Assembly (NCBI GenBank): GCA_013286985.1
Contig: JABDEQ010000053.1
Span: 1-18,900 of the forward strand
DNA: 18,900 nucleotides
From: Bacteroidota bacterium
GTDB taxonomy: Bacteria; Bacteroidota; Bacteroidia; Sphingobacteriales; Sphingobacteriaceae
Reading direction: 5' to 3'
The notes under the pieces were generated by a model. It was not told the origin of the DNA and did no database searches. It saw only the letters and a program-made list of their open reading frames with translations. The number at the start of each line of letters is the position of its first letter. The stretch's first letter is position 1. This document shows positions 6,412 to 13,307 of the stretch, piece after piece. A program made the position numbers and the translations under genes.

Positions 6412-6454
6412 ATCGGTGAAATCAAATTAAACAATCGGTGGAATCAAATTAAAC
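6412..6454 (+). repeat. 22-bp direct repeat, two copies abutting the next start codon
   Basis: ATCGGTGAAATCAAATTAAAC (6412-6432) and ATCGGTGGAATCAAATTAAAC (6434-6454) differ at one base in 21. The second ends one base before ATG 6456, so it overlaps the ribosome-binding region. A degenerate third copy (TGGTGTAATCATGCAAC) lies just upstream at 6395. Confidence 0.8.
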
Positions 6455-6455
6455 G

Positions 6456-7373
6456 ATGCAATTAAACGAAGACCAGGAAATAAGGCATTTGGCCAACCTC
6501 GAACTGCTGGCCCGCCAGGTAGTAGAGGGTTTTATTACCGGCCTGCATCAAAGTCCCTTTCATGGTTTTTCGGTTGAGTTTGCAGAACATCGGTTGTATA
6601 ATAGCGGCGAATCGGTAAAAAATATTGACTGGAAACTACTTGCCCGAACTGATAAGCTTTTTGTAAAGCAGTTTGAAGAGGAAACCAACCTGCGCTGTTA
6701 TTTGCTGCTGGATACCTCATCGTCCATGAATTTCCCCGAAAAAGGACTTAACAAACTACAGTTTTCTGTTTATGCCGCGGCATCGCTCATGTACCTGTTT
6801 AAAAAGCAGCGCGATGCCTTTGGTTTATGCCTTTTTTCGGACAGAATTGACTGGATGAGCCAGGCAAAATCAACCTCAACCCATCTTTTTTATTTATATG
6901 CCGAACTTGAAAAGGCCTATAATCATCCCAAAACAAACACCCATACCGATATTGCCAGCGTACTGCACCATATAGCCGCGCAAATACACCAGCGATCAAT
7001 GGTTATTTTGTTTAGCGATATGCTGGAAAACAGTGTGAACCCAGCTAAATTGCAAGCCTTGTTTGCAGCGGTGCAGCATTTAAAATATAACAAGCACGAG
7101 GTTATTATATTTAATGTGAGCGACAAACAAAAGGAGCTTGATTTTAACTTTGATAACCGCCCGCATCATTTTATTGATATGGAAAACGGCGACCAAGTGC
7201 GCGTGCATCCCAATAAAATACGCGAACAATACCTGGCCGCCATGGATCTGTATCGGCACGAACTGCAATTAAAATGCGCCCAATACAATATTGATTTGGT
7301 TGATGCTGATATTGAAGACGGCTACAATACCGTTTTAAAGCAATACCTGATTAAGCGAAACAAAATGGTATAA
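6456..7373 (+). CDS. DUF58 / von Willebrand A-like protein
   Basis: A 305-residue soluble protein. The N-terminus has the DUF58 signature (GFSVEFAEHRLYNSGESVKNIDWKLLARTDKLFVKQFEEE, about 37-76). It is followed by a vWA-type fold with the metal-site motif DTSSS (D86, S88, S90) in CYLLLDTSSSM and a second acidic strand VILFSDMLE (D188). Such proteins usually sit beside a MoxR-type AAA ATPase and aid metal insertion, complex maturation or envelope stress responses; here no MoxR or Bat gene adjoins, which is unusual. No signal peptide or membrane segment is seen, unlike longer DUF58 proteins with N-terminal helices. Start is ATG directly after a repeat. A terminator hairpin follows the stop. Confidence 0.88.
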   Translation: MQLNEDQEIRHLANLELLARQVVEGFITGLHQSPFHGFSVEFAEHRLYNSGESVKNIDWKLLARTDKLFVKQFEEETNLRCYLLLDTSSSMNFPEKGLNKLQFSVYAAASLMYLFKKQRDAFGLCLFSDRIDWMSQAKSTSTHLFYLYAELEKAYNHPKTNTHTDIASVLHHIAAQIHQRSMVILFSDMLENSVNPAKLQALFAAVQHLKYNKHEVIIFNVSDKQKELDFNFDNRPHHFIDMENGDQVRVHPNKIREQYLAAMDLYRHELQLKCAQYNIDLVDADIEDGYNTVLKQYLIKRNKMV

Positions 7374-7374
7374 A

Positions 7375-7406
7375 AAAGGCTGTTCTTTTTGCAAAAAACA
7401 GCCTTT
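7375..7406. terminator. Bidirectional terminator hairpin
   Basis: AAAGGCTGTT (7375-7384) pairs perfectly with AACAGCCTTT (7397-7406). On the minus strand the stem runs into a T-rich tail, making a good terminator for the sensor-kinase operon; on the plus strand it directly follows the DUF58 stop. Confidence 0.8.
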
Positions 7407-7513
7407 AAAAAGGGGTAAGAAATACTAAAACTCTACTACCCAAAACAACCAAATAATTATGAAGATTTAGTGAAGTTTGGGTGTGTTTCCTATCAATTCT
7501 GCGCGCGAAAATT

Positions 7514-8839
7514 TCAAACCGTTTCTTTGCCAAATATCAGCTTTACCGTTGTGCCCTTATCTTTAACAGAATTAATGTTAATACGGATACCATGAAAAGC
7601 GGTGATGCTTTTTACAATGGCCAGCCCTAAGCCGTAACTTTCCTTTTCGTGCCGGTTGAGTTTTTCAAAGCGGTTAAATGCCAGCTCAATTTGTTCGTTA
7701 TCCATACCAATGCCGGTATCACTAATTTCCAGTATGTACTGTTCTGTATACAAAGCATCGGCAATAACAATGCTGCCGCCCTTATTGTTATATTTTATGG
7801 CATTGTTAATAAGGTTAAAAAGCAGGGTATGTATCAGGCTGTTATTGCCCTGAAAGTGGTAGGCGTGGTTCATTGTGTTGCTGAAAACAATCTCTTTATC
7901 ATCCAGCCGATCTTCCAGTTCGCTATAAACTTCGGTAATTACATTTTTTAGGTCGATGGTGTCGTTTTTATTGAATTGCAGGTTTTCCACTTTCGAGATA
8001 AGCAGCAGGCTATTAATGATGGACTTTAAACGATTAAGCGTTTTAAGGGATGCAAATATTTTATTTTCGCTGTCTTCTGTTAATTTTTCCTGTAATAAAA
8101 CATTCTCCAGCCTTGAGCTGATGATGGAAATAGGCGTCAGCAACTCATGCGATACATTGGCAATAAATTGTTTTTCCAGTATAAAAAGATCGGCTATTTT
8201 TTTCATCAGGGTGCTGATGCTGCTGTCGAGTAGTTCAAAATCCTGGGTGGTGGTATTAACCTTTTTATAATCAAAATTCATGGGGTCATTTACCCGTATC
8301 AGTTTGCGGTCAATTATCTGGTAAAAGGGCGTAAGCAGGTATTTGGTGAAAACCAAATCAATAACCAGGGTAAGTGATAGCGCTACAAACAACATGAGTA
8401 AGGTAAACTCCTTAATGGTTTGTTTTAACTGTATCACGGCATCCATGGTGTCGCCAATTTCCAGCAGGTAACTGCGGTTGTTAAAGTTGAATTTATAGGT
8501 AAGTATAAGGTAAGTATCGGTAGTTTGTTCAATGGTACGGCGTGCGGTAATAAAGCTTTCTTCTGTTTGCCTGCTGCTACGATAGGCTATTGGTTTAAGA
8601 AAAATATACTCTTCTTTTAAAATATTATAGTCAGTAAAGCTTTGCTGCTGGTTTAATATCTGGGTTATTTCTTTTGATGATAAGTGTTTCATCAGCTCGT
8701 CTTTTTTGTCCTTAAGCCGGGCTGTTATGTGATTATAGGTAATGTTTTCGAGCGAAAAAAGGATCAGCAGCCCCGTAAACACAATAATAGCCAGCTTGGT
8801 TAAGGTATTGTATAAAGCCAGTTTTACTTGCAGTTTCAT
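7514..8839 (-). CDS. Sensor histidine kinase, two-component system
   Basis: A 441-residue inner-membrane kinase. Two transmembrane helices (about 13-31 and 146-165) flank a periplasmic sensor loop of about 115 residues with no recognised family. A short juxtamembrane linker leads to the dimerisation/phosphoacceptor domain with H231 in FIANVSHELLTPISI. The ATPase part shows the N box (LLFNLINNAIKY, about 340-350), G1 (DTGIGMD, 374-380), F box (AFNRFEKL) and G2 (SYGLGLA, 401-407). It should autophosphorylate and pass phosphate to the response regulator encoded just upstream. The gene pair is in the order regulator-kinase, 96 bp apart, with a strong hairpin between. The signal sensed is unknown. 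Start is the ATG read from 8839. Confidence 0.93.
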   Translation of the reverse strand: MKLQVKLALYNTLTKLAIIVFTGLLILFSLENITYNHITARLKDKKDELMKHLSSKEITQILNQQQSFTDYNILKEEYIFLKPIAYRSSRQTEESFITARRTIEQTTDTYLILTYKFNFNNRSYLLEIGDTMDAVIQLKQTIKEFTLLMLFVALSLTLVIDLVFTKYLLTPFYQIIDRKLIRVNDPMNFDYKKVNTTTQDFELLDSSISTLMKKIADLFILEKQFIANVSHELLTPISIISSRLENVLLQEKLTEDSENKIFASLKTLNRLKSIINSLLLISKVENLQFNKNDTIDLKNVITEVYSELEDRLDDKEIVFSNTMNHAYHFQGNNSLIHTLLFNLINNAIKYNNKGGSIVIADALYTEQYILEISDTGIGMDNEQIELAFNRFEKLNRHEKESYGLGLAIVKSITAFHGIRININSVKDKGTTVKLIFGKETV

Positions 8840-8850
8840 TTTTTTGAGCT

Positions 8851-8913
8851 GATTAAGTGAGTAGTTTATTGAGCGAGTAGTTAATTCGTTTTTGAATAAC
8901 TACTCACCTAATC
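8851..8913. repeat. Hairpin between response regulator and kinase genes
   Basis: GATTAAGTGAGTAGTT (8851-8866) pairs with AACTACTCACCTAATC (8898-8913), 15 of 16 canonical plus one wobble, around a 31-nt loop. The GTGAGTAGTT core recurs in degenerate form at 8874-8883 and inverted at 8926-8935. It could tune the regulator:kinase ratio as an attenuator or mRNA-end stabiliser. Confidence 0.7.
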
Positions 8914-8935
8914 AACATAATGAACCACTCACTAC

Positions 8936-9613
8936 CTAAATATTAACCCTGTACCCAATGCTTCTAACGGTTTCAAACCAATCAACCGGTCTGAATTGAG
9001 ATAGTTTTTTACGCAGGTTTTTAACATGTACATCAACAAAGTTCGAGTCTGAATTAATTTCCAGTACATCGCCCCAAACATGTTCGGTTAAATTGGTGCG
9101 CGATATTACCCTGTTTTTGTTTAAAACAAGATAATTAAATATTTCAAATTCCTTTTTAGTGAGATTGATACGCTCGTTAAGATAATGCACCGTGCGGTTT
9201 TGAATGTTGATGCGAAAATCATTAACGGCAATTTCATTGCTTTCCAGCTTGTGTTTGCGGCGGGTAATGGCGTGTATGCGCGCCAACAGTTCATTTAACG
9301 AAAAAGGTTTGGCCAGGTAATCGTCTGCGCCCTGTTCCAAACCCATTATCCTATCGTCAACAGCGCCGCGTGCGGTAAGAATAATAACCGCATCATTTCG
9401 GTCTTTCAAATCTTTTAGCGTTTTGAGCAGTTCGAAACCGTCGCCATCGGGCAAACCCAAATCGAGCAAAATAAAATCGTAATTGTTTACAAATATCTTT
9501 TCGCCGGCAGTTTTTTTGGTGCGGGCATGTTCAATCGTGAATCCTTCATGGCTTAAAAATTCATCCATTTCAAGCGCAAGACCCTTTTCGTCTTCAACAA
9601 TAAGCACATTCAT
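8936..9613 (-). CDS. OmpR/PhoB-family response regulator
   Basis: A 225-residue DNA-binding regulator. The receiver has acidic residues E7-D8 (IVEDE), phosphoacceptor D51 (LLDLGLPDGDG), T80 (ILTARG) and K102 (LAKPFS). The C-terminal winged helix (about 126-225) has the family landmarks LTKKEFEIFNYLVLNKNRVISRTNL, VDVHVKNLRKKL and VRSIGYRVNI. It presumably acts as a dimer on direct-repeat promoters when phosphorylated by the kinase encoded immediately downstream. Its upstream region is shared with the divergent GH130 gene, which makes that gene a possible target, but this is inference. It is not an NtrC-type activator, so it cannot itself drive the sigma-54 promoter at 11440. Confidence 0.95.
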   Translation of the reverse strand: MNVLIVEDEKGLALEMDEFLSHEGFTIEHARTKKTAGEKIFVNNYDFILLDLGLPDGDGFELLKTLKDLKDRNDAVIILTARGAVDDRIMGLEQGADDYLAKPFSLNELLARIHAITRRKHKLESNEIAVNDFRINIQNRTVHYLNERINLTKKEFEIFNYLVLNKNRVISRTNLTEHVWGDVLEINSDSNFVDVHVKNLRKKLSQFRPVDWFETVRSIGYRVNI

Positions 9614-9660
9614 ACGCAGGCAATTTACAATTTACCTTGTTTTTTATATATGGGTAGGGG

Positions 9661-9676
9661 ATTAGATTTTTCTAAT
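9661..9676. promoter_or_regulatory. Palindrome in the divergent intergenic region
   Basis: ATTAGA (9661-9666) and TCTAAT (9671-9676) form an inverted repeat with a TTTT spacer, inside a looser repeat with TGGGTAGGGG on the left and CCCACCCA on the right. It lies between the response-regulator and GH130 genes and may be an operator. No TAnnTTTG box was seen on either strand here. Confidence 0.35.
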
Positions 9677-9808
9677 GCGGGGAGAGCGCAATCACCCACC
9701 CATCAATTTAACAAAAAAACAAATTGTAATATTTAATTGCCAGCTTTGTGAAATTAGCGCAATCAATTTAAAAGTATTAGTGTTAACCATTAAACGCATA
9801 TTTTTTAT

Positions 9809-11278
9809 ATGAGACTTTCCATTATCCGCAAACCCATCAGAATTAATCCCGATCCGAAACGTGTTATAGCCAGATTCTTTTTTAATGGAAATGATAGAGC
9901 CAAAGAAGTAATCCAACGTGTGATGGATATCAGCGAGGATGTTGCTTTTGGCATAGTTTCGCCTCTATTGCAGGAATACTCCAAGCGCCACCGGAATATA
10001 ACCCGTGCGCTGAACCGCAATTGTACGCGTTTAATGCCGCTGTTTAAAGAACTGGACATTGATTTTGACAGTATAACCGTGTACCGCAAGCTATTGATAG
10101 GCTCGTATTTTACACATGAATACTCTATCGAGTCAGCTGCGTTTTTTAATCCTTCTATTGTTGCTGATCCTGATCAAACCGAGCTGCACGAGGGGCAAAA
10201 GCGGGTAATTATCAGTTTCAGGGCCGTAGGCGAAGGGCATATATCATCCATTACCTTCCGTCGGGCGCTGATCGACCAAAACAATAAAATTACCGTATTG
10301 CCGGCCGGCAGTTATATTGATGAGGCCGAAATTGTGCGCAATGCTGTTTATAATAAAAAGCTATTTTTTGAAAAAGCGGCCGTTACCCAGATAGATATTA
10401 ACGTTTTAAAAGAACTGGAAGGCAAGCTTGACCATCATTTTGAATACTCTAACCTGCGCCGCATTATTGTTGACTCGCAGGCATTACAGGAAACTGATTT
10501 AAAGAAACTGGAGTATGATAAGGTATTGTGGCTAGCCGATTCGTATTATGAAATAGTGTTTTCGTTAGATACTGATATATCCGACCGGGTAATATTCCCC
10601 ATTTCGGAATACGAACGCAAGGGAATTGAAGATGCCCGCTTTGTGCATTTTATTGACGAGGATGGCAGCGCGGTATATTATGCAACCTATACCGCCTATG
10701 ATGGTGCGCTAATAATGCCCAAATTGTTGCAAACTAACGACTTTATTAATTTTAAAATAATGCCGCTGTATGGTGCCGGTGCCCAAAATAAAAATTTAGC
10801 ACTGTTTCCGCGTAAAATAAATGGGAAGTTTGCCATGATATCGCGTATAGATGGCTGCAACAACTATATTATGTACTCGGATAAGATAAACATCTGGGAA
10901 AAGCCCATTTTACTGCAAAAACCTAAGTTTACCTGGGAATTTATTCAAATTGGCAACTGTGGCTCGCCTATTGAAACTGAGCATGGGTGGATAGTAATTA
11001 CCCATGGTGTGGGGCCAATGCGCCGTTATGTACTGGGTGCCAGCCTCATGAAGCTGAGTGACCCTGCTGTGGAAATAGGACGGTTAAAAGAACCATTGCT
11101 GGTACCCAACAGCGATGAGCGCGAGGGTTATGTACCCAACGTATTATACTCGTGCGGGTCTATTATTCATAACGGAAAGCTCATTATTCCATACGGTGTA
11201 TCTGATTCATCAACAGCTTTTGCTGAGGTTGATTTGGCCGAATTGCTGGATAAATTGATTGCTGATGGTAGTGAATGA
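9809..11278 (+). CDS. GH130 family glycoside phosphorylase/hydrolase
   Basis: A 489-residue enzyme of the five-bladed beta-propeller family GH130, whose members cleave beta-mannosides, mostly by phosphorolysis to mannose 1-phosphate. Family landmarks: FFNPSIV (112-118), GIEDARFVHF with the likely proton-donor Asp275, YATYTAYDGA, QNKNLALFP (326-334), GNCGSPIETEHGWIVITHGVGPMRRYVLGASL (382-412) and PYGVSDSSTAFAEVDL near the end. K328 and H399 sit where phosphate-binding residues are expected in phosphorylases, so phosphorolysis is favoured over hydrolysis, though not proven. There is no signal peptide, so it acts in the cytoplasm. An N-terminal segment of about 105 residues precedes the propeller, making it longer than small GH130 members. 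It faces two glycosyltransferase genes across a sigma-54-linked small gene. Confidence 0.9.
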   Translation: MRLSIIRKPIRINPDPKRVIARFFFNGNDRAKEVIQRVMDISEDVAFGIVSPLLQEYSKRHRNITRALNRNCTRLMPLFKELDIDFDSITVYRKLLIGSYFTHEYSIESAAFFNPSIVADPDQTELHEGQKRVIISFRAVGEGHISSITFRRALIDQNNKITVLPAGSYIDEAEIVRNAVYNKKLFFEKAAVTQIDINVLKELEGKLDHHFEYSNLRRIIVDSQALQETDLKKLEYDKVLWLADSYYEIVFSLDTDISDRVIFPISEYERKGIEDARFVHFIDEDGSAVYYATYTAYDGALIMPKLLQTNDFINFKIMPLYGAGAQNKNLALFPRKINGKFAMISRIDGCNNYIMYSDKINIWEKPILLQKPKFTWEFIQIGNCGSPIETEHGWIVITHGVGPMRRYVLGASLMKLSDPAVEIGRLKEPLLVPNSDEREGYVPNVLYSCGSIIHNGKLIIPYGVSDSSTAFAEVDLAELLDKLIADGSE

Positions 11279-11356
11279 TAGTAAATAAATACAAAACTGG
11301 CTTCACTTTTATACAGTCTTATAGCGCTCCAAAAATCTCTTAAACTTTTAGGTAAA

Positions 11357-11364
11357 TAATTTTG
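11357..11364 (+). promoter_or_regulatory. Possible -7 box TAATTTTG
   Basis: A perfect TAnnTTTG match in the intergenic region upstream of the 134-aa gene. It lacks a clear -33 partner and is about 190 bp from the start codon, so it may be chance or a second housekeeping promoter. Confidence 0.3.
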
Positions 11365-11439
11365 TTAACAAGTGCCTTTTTATGATCGTATAGTCAAATT
11401 CTAAAATAAATTTTCGTAAAACGTTAATTAGCAAATTTT

Positions 11440-11455
11440 TGGCATGTGCCTTGCA
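11440..11455 (+). promoter_or_regulatory. Sigma-54 (RpoN) -24/-12 promoter
   Basis: TGGCATG (11440-11446), exactly 4 bp (TGCC), then TTGCA (11451-11455). This matches the sigma-54 consensus TGGCAYG-N4-TTGCW at every defined position, preceded by T-rich sequence as usual. The invariant GG and GC dinucleotides are correctly spaced. Transcription would begin near 11466, giving a leader of about 90 nt before ATG 11555. An NtrC-type activator encoded elsewhere would be required. Confidence 0.8.
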
Positions 11456-11554
11456 TAAGCTTATACGTATCTGCTAAATATAAGTTACAAGTTTTTGTAT
11501 TTTATTAGTAGTGTGTTTATTACAGCTTATTTATGAAGATAAATTTTTACTCAC

Positions 11555-11959
11555 ATGGATCATTTTAGAGAAATAAAAAACAATCTTACCTGGCATAATG
11601 AGGGTAAGTTTGAGGTTGAGTTGATCAACGGAGTTATTACCAAACTCAATTTTTGTGAACCCGGAAAAGGCCCTGATGATTCAGGAAAGTGCCTTACTTC
11701 AACAAACTACAAGTTTTTGCAATCGGTGTATTATAGTCTTGGCGATCTTTTTGCTTTTATTGAAGAAGAAAATAAACGCCTCGGCTATAGCTATGCCCGC
11801 GCAGAAGAATTGAGGTCGGCTTATCACGAAGAAACAACAGAAGAGGTTTATCCCGCACTGTCTGATATAAAGATCAGGCCGTTAATTAACTACTCCAATC
11901 AAAAAGACCAAACTGGTCAGTCAATTGATGAGGGTAATTTAATGAGAGATCTTGGATAA
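11555..11959 (+). CDS. Unrecognised 134-aa protein behind a sigma-54 promoter
   Basis: I do not recognise a family. The product is acidic, without signal peptide or membrane segment, and contains two Cys (about residues 34 and 46). The N-terminal half (FREIKNNLTWHNEGKFEVELINGVITKLNF) looks like a small beta-hairpin fold. The middle (FLQSVYYSLGDLFAFIEEENKRLGYSYARAEELRSAYHEE) is predicted helical, and the last 35 residues are polar and probably disordered. Codon use resembles that of its neighbours. It is transcribed in the same direction as the GH130 gene but from its own RpoN-type promoter, and converges on the glycosyltransferase operon. A role in regulating exopolysaccharide or oligosaccharide metabolism is only an association by position. 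Confidence 0.75.
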   Translation: MDHFREIKNNLTWHNEGKFEVELINGVITKLNFCEPGKGPDDSGKCLTSTNYKFLQSVYYSLGDLFAFIEEENKRLGYSYARAEELRSAYHEETTEEVYPALSDIKIRPLINYSNQKDQTGQSIDEGNLMRDLG

Positions 11960-12021
11960 CCAGGCAATGATATACCTTCTTCTACCAAGCGTTACAAACA
12001 AACGCCTTAGCACAAATTCAT

Positions 12022-12094
12022 TTTTCTACCAACAGAACGTCGTGGACGGGCGCTGGGTTGGTAGAAAATTTTAAGTTCTTTAGTCCACGTTCTG
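12022..12094. repeat. Two interleaved inverted repeats (pseudoknot order)
   Basis: Helix 1: TTTTCTACCAAC (12022-12033) with GTTGGTAGAAAA (12057-12068), 12 bp perfect. Helix 2: CAGAACG plus TGGAC (12033-12047, with TCG bulged) with GTCCACGTTCTG (12083-12094), 12 bp. The arms occur in the order L1-L2-R1-R2, which for RNA is the order of an H-type pseudoknot. It lies between convergent transcripts, so it may act at the 3' end of either. Confidence 0.7.
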
Positions 12095-12157
12095 TGGAGA
12101 TTTGATAAATTATTGTTTTTTTATTTAGGATGATTTTTTTCTTGTATTCCTCCACGA

Positions 12158-12268
12158 TGTCATTTCGAACGAGGGTACCGAGGAGAAAACTTTTGCACCG
12201 TGCATTAACGTGCTCTGCATAGTTCGCATGGCATATCTTAAAAGATTTCTCGTTATCACTCGATGACA
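12158..12268. repeat. Dispersed-type palindromic intergenic repeat
   Basis: The left end TGTCATTTCGAACGAG (12158-12173) and right end CTCGATGACA are imperfect inverted copies. Inside, CGAGGAGAAAACTTTT and AAAAGATTTCTCG are also complementary. The TGTCATTTCGAACGA...GAGAAATCTT pattern is one I associate, from memory, with multicopy intergenic repeats of Bacteroidota genomes; copy number cannot be judged from one window. Confidence 0.55.
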
Positions 12269-12296
12269 AGAAGGAGGAATGGCGATAGTATGCTGC

Positions 12297-13307
12297 TTAT
12301 ATCCCCTCCAATATCCGCTTATACAACCCCAGATAATCAGCTACCATTTTATCGCTGGAAAACTGCGAAAATGCCCATTCATGGCAGTCAATACGCTTTA
12401 TATTGCTAATTTGACTAACCGCTTCGGCAGCTTCATCAATCGTATTTACCAAAAAACCTGTTTTTTGGTGCTTTATTAATTCGGGCATGGAGCCGCGGTT
12501 AAAGGCAATAACTGGGGTGCCGCAAAGCATGGCTTCGGCTACACTCATACCAAAAGGTTCATCAAAACTAATAGGATGCAGCAAGGCATAAGCATTTCCA
12601 AGTAAATTATTCCTTTTATCGGGGCCGGCGTTGCCCAGGTATGTGATCTGATCGTTTAGTTGCGGTTCTATCCGGTCCTTAAAATAATTTTCGTCCTGTA
12701 TCAGGCCTGCTATCAATAACGGCCGATCGCTTTTTTTTGCTATTTCAATAGCTTCGGCGGTTCCTTTATGGGGATGGATGCGGCCAAAATAGAGCAGGTA
12801 GTTGTCGGGTATGCCGTTAAATTCAAAATTACCGGTATTTAGCCCGTTATAAACTGTTGCCAGGTAATTAAGTTCGGCGCTGCGATCACTATTGCTGATG
12901 GATATATAGTGGCCGCTATTATTATACTTTTTATAAACCGGAATTATTTGGGGCGATGAAAAGCCGTGTATGGTGGTAATAATGGGTGTTTTTATTAGGC
13001 CGGAATATGTTAAGGGCAAAAAATCAAAGTTATTGTGGATGATGTCAAAATCAGCAGCTCGTTCCATCAGGTTGCTGATATGCAGGCACTCTAAAACCTT
13101 GGCATCCTGTGTACGGTTTTCCTCATATCCCTCAGCGCAAACCGAAAAGAGTTTGGCATCGGTTAATGAATCGCCGGTGGCAAATAAGCTCACATCAACA
13201 CCCAGCTTAACCAGCCCCTCGGTTATGTTTGATGCCACCTGTTCCCACGGGCCATAGTGCCGCGGTGGGGTGCGCCAGGCAACTGGCGCTAAAACAGCAA
13301 CTTTCAT
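12297..13307 (-). CDS. GT4-family glycosyltransferase
   Basis: A 336-residue GT-B fold enzyme that transfers a sugar from a nucleotide donor, retaining configuration. The N-terminal domain starts MKVAVLAPVAWRTPPRHYGPWEQV, with the acceptor-side loop, and has ITTIHGFSSPQ (110-120). The C-terminal donor domain has YFGRIHPHKG (173-182) and the E-x7-E motif FDEPFGMSVAEAM with Glu250 and Glu258, followed by GTPVIAF and GSMPEL. These are typical GT4 marks; the donor cannot be told from sequence, although the neighbouring GH130 enzyme makes mannose plausible. Cytoplasmic, no membrane segment. Its ATG directly abuts the stop codon of the upstream glycosyltransferase, so the two are translationally coupled. 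Confidence 0.92.
   Translation of the reverse strand: MKVAVLAPVAWRTPPRHYGPWEQVASNITEGLVKLGVDVSLFATGDSLTDAKLFSVCAEGYEENRTQDAKVLECLHISNLMERAADFDIIHNNFDFLPLTYSGLIKTPIITTIHGFSSPQIIPVYKKYNNSGHYISISNSDRSAELNYLATVYNGLNTGNFEFNGIPDNYLLYFGRIHPHKGTAEAIEIAKKSDRPLLIAGLIQDENYFKDRIEPQLNDQITYLGNAGPDKRNNLLGNAYALLHPISFDEPFGMSVAEAMLCGTPVIAFNRGSMPELIKHQKTGFLVNTIDEAAEAVSQISNIKRIDCHEWAFSQFSSDKMVADYLGLYKRILEGI

Larger units (their letters stand above)
11960..12296. other. Gene-free convergent intergenic region rich in inverted repeats
   Basis: Holds the interleaved inverted repeats at 12022-12094 and a dispersed-type palindrome at 12158-12268, both listed separately. An 83-codon minus-strand frame crosses both and is composed of repeat sequence, so it is not called. 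The motif TTCTACCAA appears twice (about 11980 and 12024). Nothing else is seen. Confidence 0.7.

Noticed and set aside
7649..8270. Three plus-strand frames opposite the sensor kinase
   Set aside because: Shadow frames; the minus strand encodes clear H, N and G boxes.
11533..11568. Upstream mini-frame (11 codons) overlapping the start of the 134-aa gene
   Set aside because: Too short, and no regulatory peptide pattern; could be chance in AT-rich DNA.
12018..12269. 83-codon minus-strand open frame
   Set aside because: It runs through two inverted-repeat structures, has no recognisable domain and its sequence is explained by the repeats.
12279..12479. 66-codon plus-strand frame opposite the end of the GT4 gene
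   Set aside because: Antisense shadow of a well-supported glycosyltransferase.
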